From assembly GCA_045561055.1 (NCBI GenBank), contig JBJKYL010000014.1, positions 62,001 to 126,000 on the forward strand: a DNA stretch of 64,000 nt, read 5' to 3'. A program made the translations under genes and the position numbers. How positions within the stretch are numbered: position 1 is the stretch's first letter; every line of letters begins with the position of its first letter. The DNA comes from SMWC01 sp045561055. Lineage in GTDB: Bacteria > Pseudomonadota > Gammaproteobacteria > Steroidobacterales > Rariloculaceae. Below, piece by piece: positions 62,187 through 64,000 of the stretch. A model generated the notes under the pieces. That model worked only from the letters and a program-made list of their open reading frames with translations. It had not been told where the DNA came from and made no database searches.

Positions 62187-62320
62187 ATAATATTTGTGTC
62201 TGGTTTTAACTAGGGTATGTCTGACTATTTAGGTTTAAGTAAGAATCCTATCGGTAATTTAACCATACTTTACTCGGTAAGATAGGAATGGACAGCACTC
62301 ATTGTGTTTTTCAGATCGGC

Positions 62321-63409
62321 TTAGTTCGCTGTCGGCAAGCGTTGGTTGTTCCTACCACTTAACTCTTCGCAGTTATATGGCGTGTACTGTTCATTAGTGA
62401 GTGAGGCAATATCCTGTCCCGTATAGCTACCCTGCATGAAAAACGGGTCATTAAAGGTATAAGATCGCGTTAACGTACGTCCATCTGCGGAAACCTCGAA
62501 CCGCTCTTCCACGTGCCACTGGTCACTATGCATAGGAAATCCGGATTCCCCTGCGTGGAATAGAACGCCTGATTCGAAACCGGTGGTATCGACAACGAGC
62601 ACATCGCCATCCCACGCACCGATCGAGTGACCAAGAGCGTTTGGTGTGATGTCCGTCGGATGTTCGGGTCGGTTAAGGTGAATCGTCCTTACCAGGTCCA
62701 GATAACCGTACTGCAAGGTCACAGTATCATCTTCTTGGTAGATATCGTTTGTAACTCGCTCAAATATCCAATCGTGGAGAATATTCATGGGTTCACAACG
62801 CAATACGGGGCTATCGAAGTGTCTAACCATTCCGGCACCGGCCTGTAATCCAGCCATAGTCGGTTCGATATTAGGCATTGCTAGTGATGGTTGTGTTGAC
62901 ACCCATGGCCCACCCAAATTCGGTTGACCGTTTGGTAGGTAGCGCGGCCGCGATTGCGCATCCTCCGCAGAGACCAGTGCCGTAGAAGCCTCTGCTGCGG
63001 TAGGACGACCGGCAAATTCTTCAAGTGTCGCTCCATCTTTGAGCATAATGCTCGTCACATGACACGTGTTGTCTTCGCGATGAGCGGGTGATCCGTCAAC
63101 GGTGATGATCTGACCTGGAACTAACGTTTCGGGTGTCCACCCACGACGAATCAGCCGGCTAGCTGCTGCCATCTCACAACGCCAGCCGGCATACGTTCCT
63201 AATGCGTCGGGAACGTCCATATAGATGTAGACATGGGGGCTTACGAACTTGAACTCGGTGACTATTGCGTCCGTTAGGACAATCTCTTGGTCAAGGTCGA
63301 AATTCGGCGCAATAGAATGATGGCCATACAATGTGGGTGCGACTGTTGTTAGCAGCATAGCTAAAATATTTTGTTCTATTTGTTTTTTAGCAAAAAGTAT
63401 CTTTGCCAT
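62321..63409 (-). CDS. Secreted DUF6152-containing protein
   Basis: A 362-residue exported protein: signal peptide (about 1-28), then a DUF6152-like domain (about 29-138) with G-H-H-S-I-A-P-N-F-D, S-P-H-V-Y-I-Y-M-D-V and L-I-R-R-G-W-T-P-E-T-L-V-P-G. A second region (about 150-362) begins P-N-G-Q-P-N-L-G-G-P-W and contains G-A-W-D-G-D-V-L-V-V-D-T-T-G-F. I recognise this two-part architecture but know no function. Histidines just after the signal peptide suggest metal binding (inference). Divergent from the glycine-rich gene at the window edge. Confidence 0.75.
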   Translation of the reverse strand: MAKILFAKKQIEQNILAMLLTTVAPTLYGHHSIAPNFDLDQEIVLTDAIVTEFKFVSPHVYIYMDVPDALGTYAGWRCEMAAASRLIRRGWTPETLVPGQIITVDGSPAHREDNTCHVTSIMLKDGATLEEFAGRPTAAEASTALVSAEDAQSRPRYLPNGQPNLGGPWVSTQPSLAMPNIEPTMAGLQAGAGMVRHFDSPVLRCEPMNILHDWIFERVTNDIYQEDDTVTLQYGYLDLVRTIHLNRPEHPTDITPNALGHSIGAWDGDVLVVDTTGFESGVLFHAGESGFPMHSDQWHVEERFEVSADGRTLTRSYTFNDPFFMQGSYTGQDIASLTNEQYTPYNCEELSGRNNQRLPTAN

Positions 63410-63796
63410 TCTTTGATATTCCTTGATATAAATTTAACCTTCTGCAAACCGGCCCGCATTTTCTAGATTGCTCGGCTGTGATGAGCTACCGTGGGTAGCG
63501 CAATTAGGAATAGTGTAATAGAGGTTACTGATCGGCTAAAGATCAATGTCATAATTCACGCTCCCCATTAAGGTTCGCCACTATTATATTGGGTATCCTA
63601 CTACCGTTATTTATGATTGTTTTTTATTACAGGGTGTTGCCCGCTTTTCGAAAATTGGTAAATAAACTCTCTAGGCTGGTTAGGTAGGATTTGTAAGAGC
63701 GTTCCGGGGCACCAAAAATGAGTAATTATGTTCTTTGAACAAACTTTAGTAGAGTTTCAGTTAAACGAAGTCGATCCAAAAATACTGAGGGCTATT
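63410..63796. other. Divergent spacer, no gene seen
   Basis: This 387-base stretch separates two divergent genes for secreted proteins. No convincing gene or RNA is visible. It is A/T-rich in parts and must contain promoters for both neighbours. A GAGG ribosome site lies at its right end. An upstream ATG at 63728 is in frame with the next gene but would bury the signal peptide. Confidence 0.5.
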
Positions 63797-64000
63797 ATGA
63801 AGATTTGCGCGATGCTCACCTGTCTTGGACTTTTAGCTACTGACACCCTGTTAGCTCAAGGTATGGGTGGTGCTATGGGTGGAGGAAGAGGCGGCGGTAT
63901 GGGCGGAGGAAGAGGCGGTAGTGAGAGACTCGTCATGCCTAATATTGCGAGGGAAACAATGATTTTGTCGATGCCTGAAGGCTGGCGGGCAGCCCAACCG
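63797..64000 (+). CDS. Glycine-rich secreted protein (partial, cut by window end)
   Basis: The first 68 codons of an exported protein. Signal peptide is about 1-20 (M-K-I-C-A-M-L-T-C-L-G-L-L-A-T-D-T-L-L-A), then a Met/Gly/Arg-rich repeat (M-G-G-G-R-G-G-G), then ordinary sequence (E-R-L-V-M-P-N-I-A-R). A GAGGG ribosome site precedes the ATG. I do not recognise the family. The repeat could be a flexible linker or metal-binding segment. Confidence 0.6.
   Translation, partial: MKICAMLTCLGLLATDTLLAQGMGGAMGGGRGGGMGGGRGGSERLVMPNIARETMILSMPEGWRAAQP
63875..63922 (+). repeat. Two 24-bp tandem repeats in the glycine-rich coding region
   Basis: Codons 27-34 and 35-42 of the last gene repeat the same 24-base unit with three mismatches (third codon positions and a Gly/Ser change), encoding M-G-G-G-R-G-G-x twice. 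Preserved protein with drifting third positions points to selection on the peptide. Confidence 0.75.

Noticed and set aside
1..64000. CRISPR arrays, insertion sequences, prophage or integrase genes
   Set aside because: No spaced direct repeats, transposase, integrase or phage structural motifs seen; the window is core chromosome.

Overview
The window is chromosomal housekeeping DNA from a gammaproteobacterium, probably an uncultured marine-type lineage. Supporting this are the gammaproteobacterial gene neighbourhoods (sdhCDAB-sdhE; lepA-lepB-rnc-era-recO-pdxJ-acpS; csiV-mfd-lol; rne/rluC-maf-yceD-rpmF-plsX-fabH; clpSA/infA-aat/ftsK-lolA-serS), LPS genes (msbA, kdsB), an OprI-like alanine-zipper lipoprotein, type II secretion genes, and at the right end a TonB-dependent receptor and a secreted DUF6152 protein. 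The genus cannot be fixed from the sequence alone.

Layout, left to right. Positions 200-4560 hold a succinate dehydrogenase operon with an SDHAF4-type (DUF1674) assembly factor in front and SdhE behind, followed by an RseC/MucC-like membrane protein. Positions 4900-13300 hold a plus-strand translation/RNA/repair run: lepA, lepB, rnc, era, recO, pdxJ, acpS, a PolB-like exonuclease and rlmD; nagZ follows. At 14650-19217 csiV and mfd lie on the minus strand, divergent from a lolC-lolE-lolD lipoprotein exporter, msbA, kdsB and a low-molecular-weight phosphatase. rne (minus) is divergent from rluC, and maf (minus) is convergent with rluC. Next come yceD-rpmF-plsX-fabH, an L,D-transpeptidase, a minus-strand alanine-zipper lipoprotein with a clear terminator, and a lexA-imuA-imuB-dnaE2 SOS mutagenesis operon controlled by two tandem LexA boxes. 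At 41300-46926 gspC-D-E-F lie on the minus strand. Then come clpS-clpA convergent with a FemAB-like gene, aat and infA; ftsK-lolA-vanZ-like-serS; one tRNA-Val(CAC); an EamA transporter and TspO; a TonB receptor; yaaA; the DUF6152 protein; and the start of a glycine-rich secreted protein cut by the window edge.

I found no prophage, insertion sequence, CRISPR array or obvious defence island. The points of interest are smaller. Several conserved clusters are abridged: the sigma-E/anti-sigma genes, lpxK, fabD-fabG-acpP and gspG-M are absent from their usual places. Three genes carry single frame breaks: sdhA, gspF at an A7 run, and the TonB receptor at a run of 23 C that could be a phase-variation switch or an assembly artefact. 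RNase III has Asn where a metal-binding Asp is expected. The EamA gene has an N-terminal coding extension with no standard start codon. A small reading frame overlaps the rnc start.

Functionally, the genes cover respiration (complex II and its assembly), envelope biogenesis (Lol, MsbA, KdsB, LepB, CsiV, L,D-transpeptidase, NagZ, T2SS), RNA processing and decay (RNase III, RNase E, RluC, RlmD, Era), DNA repair and mutagenesis (RecO, Mfd, LexA, ImuA/B, DnaE2), and N-end-rule proteolysis (Aat, ClpS, ClpA).
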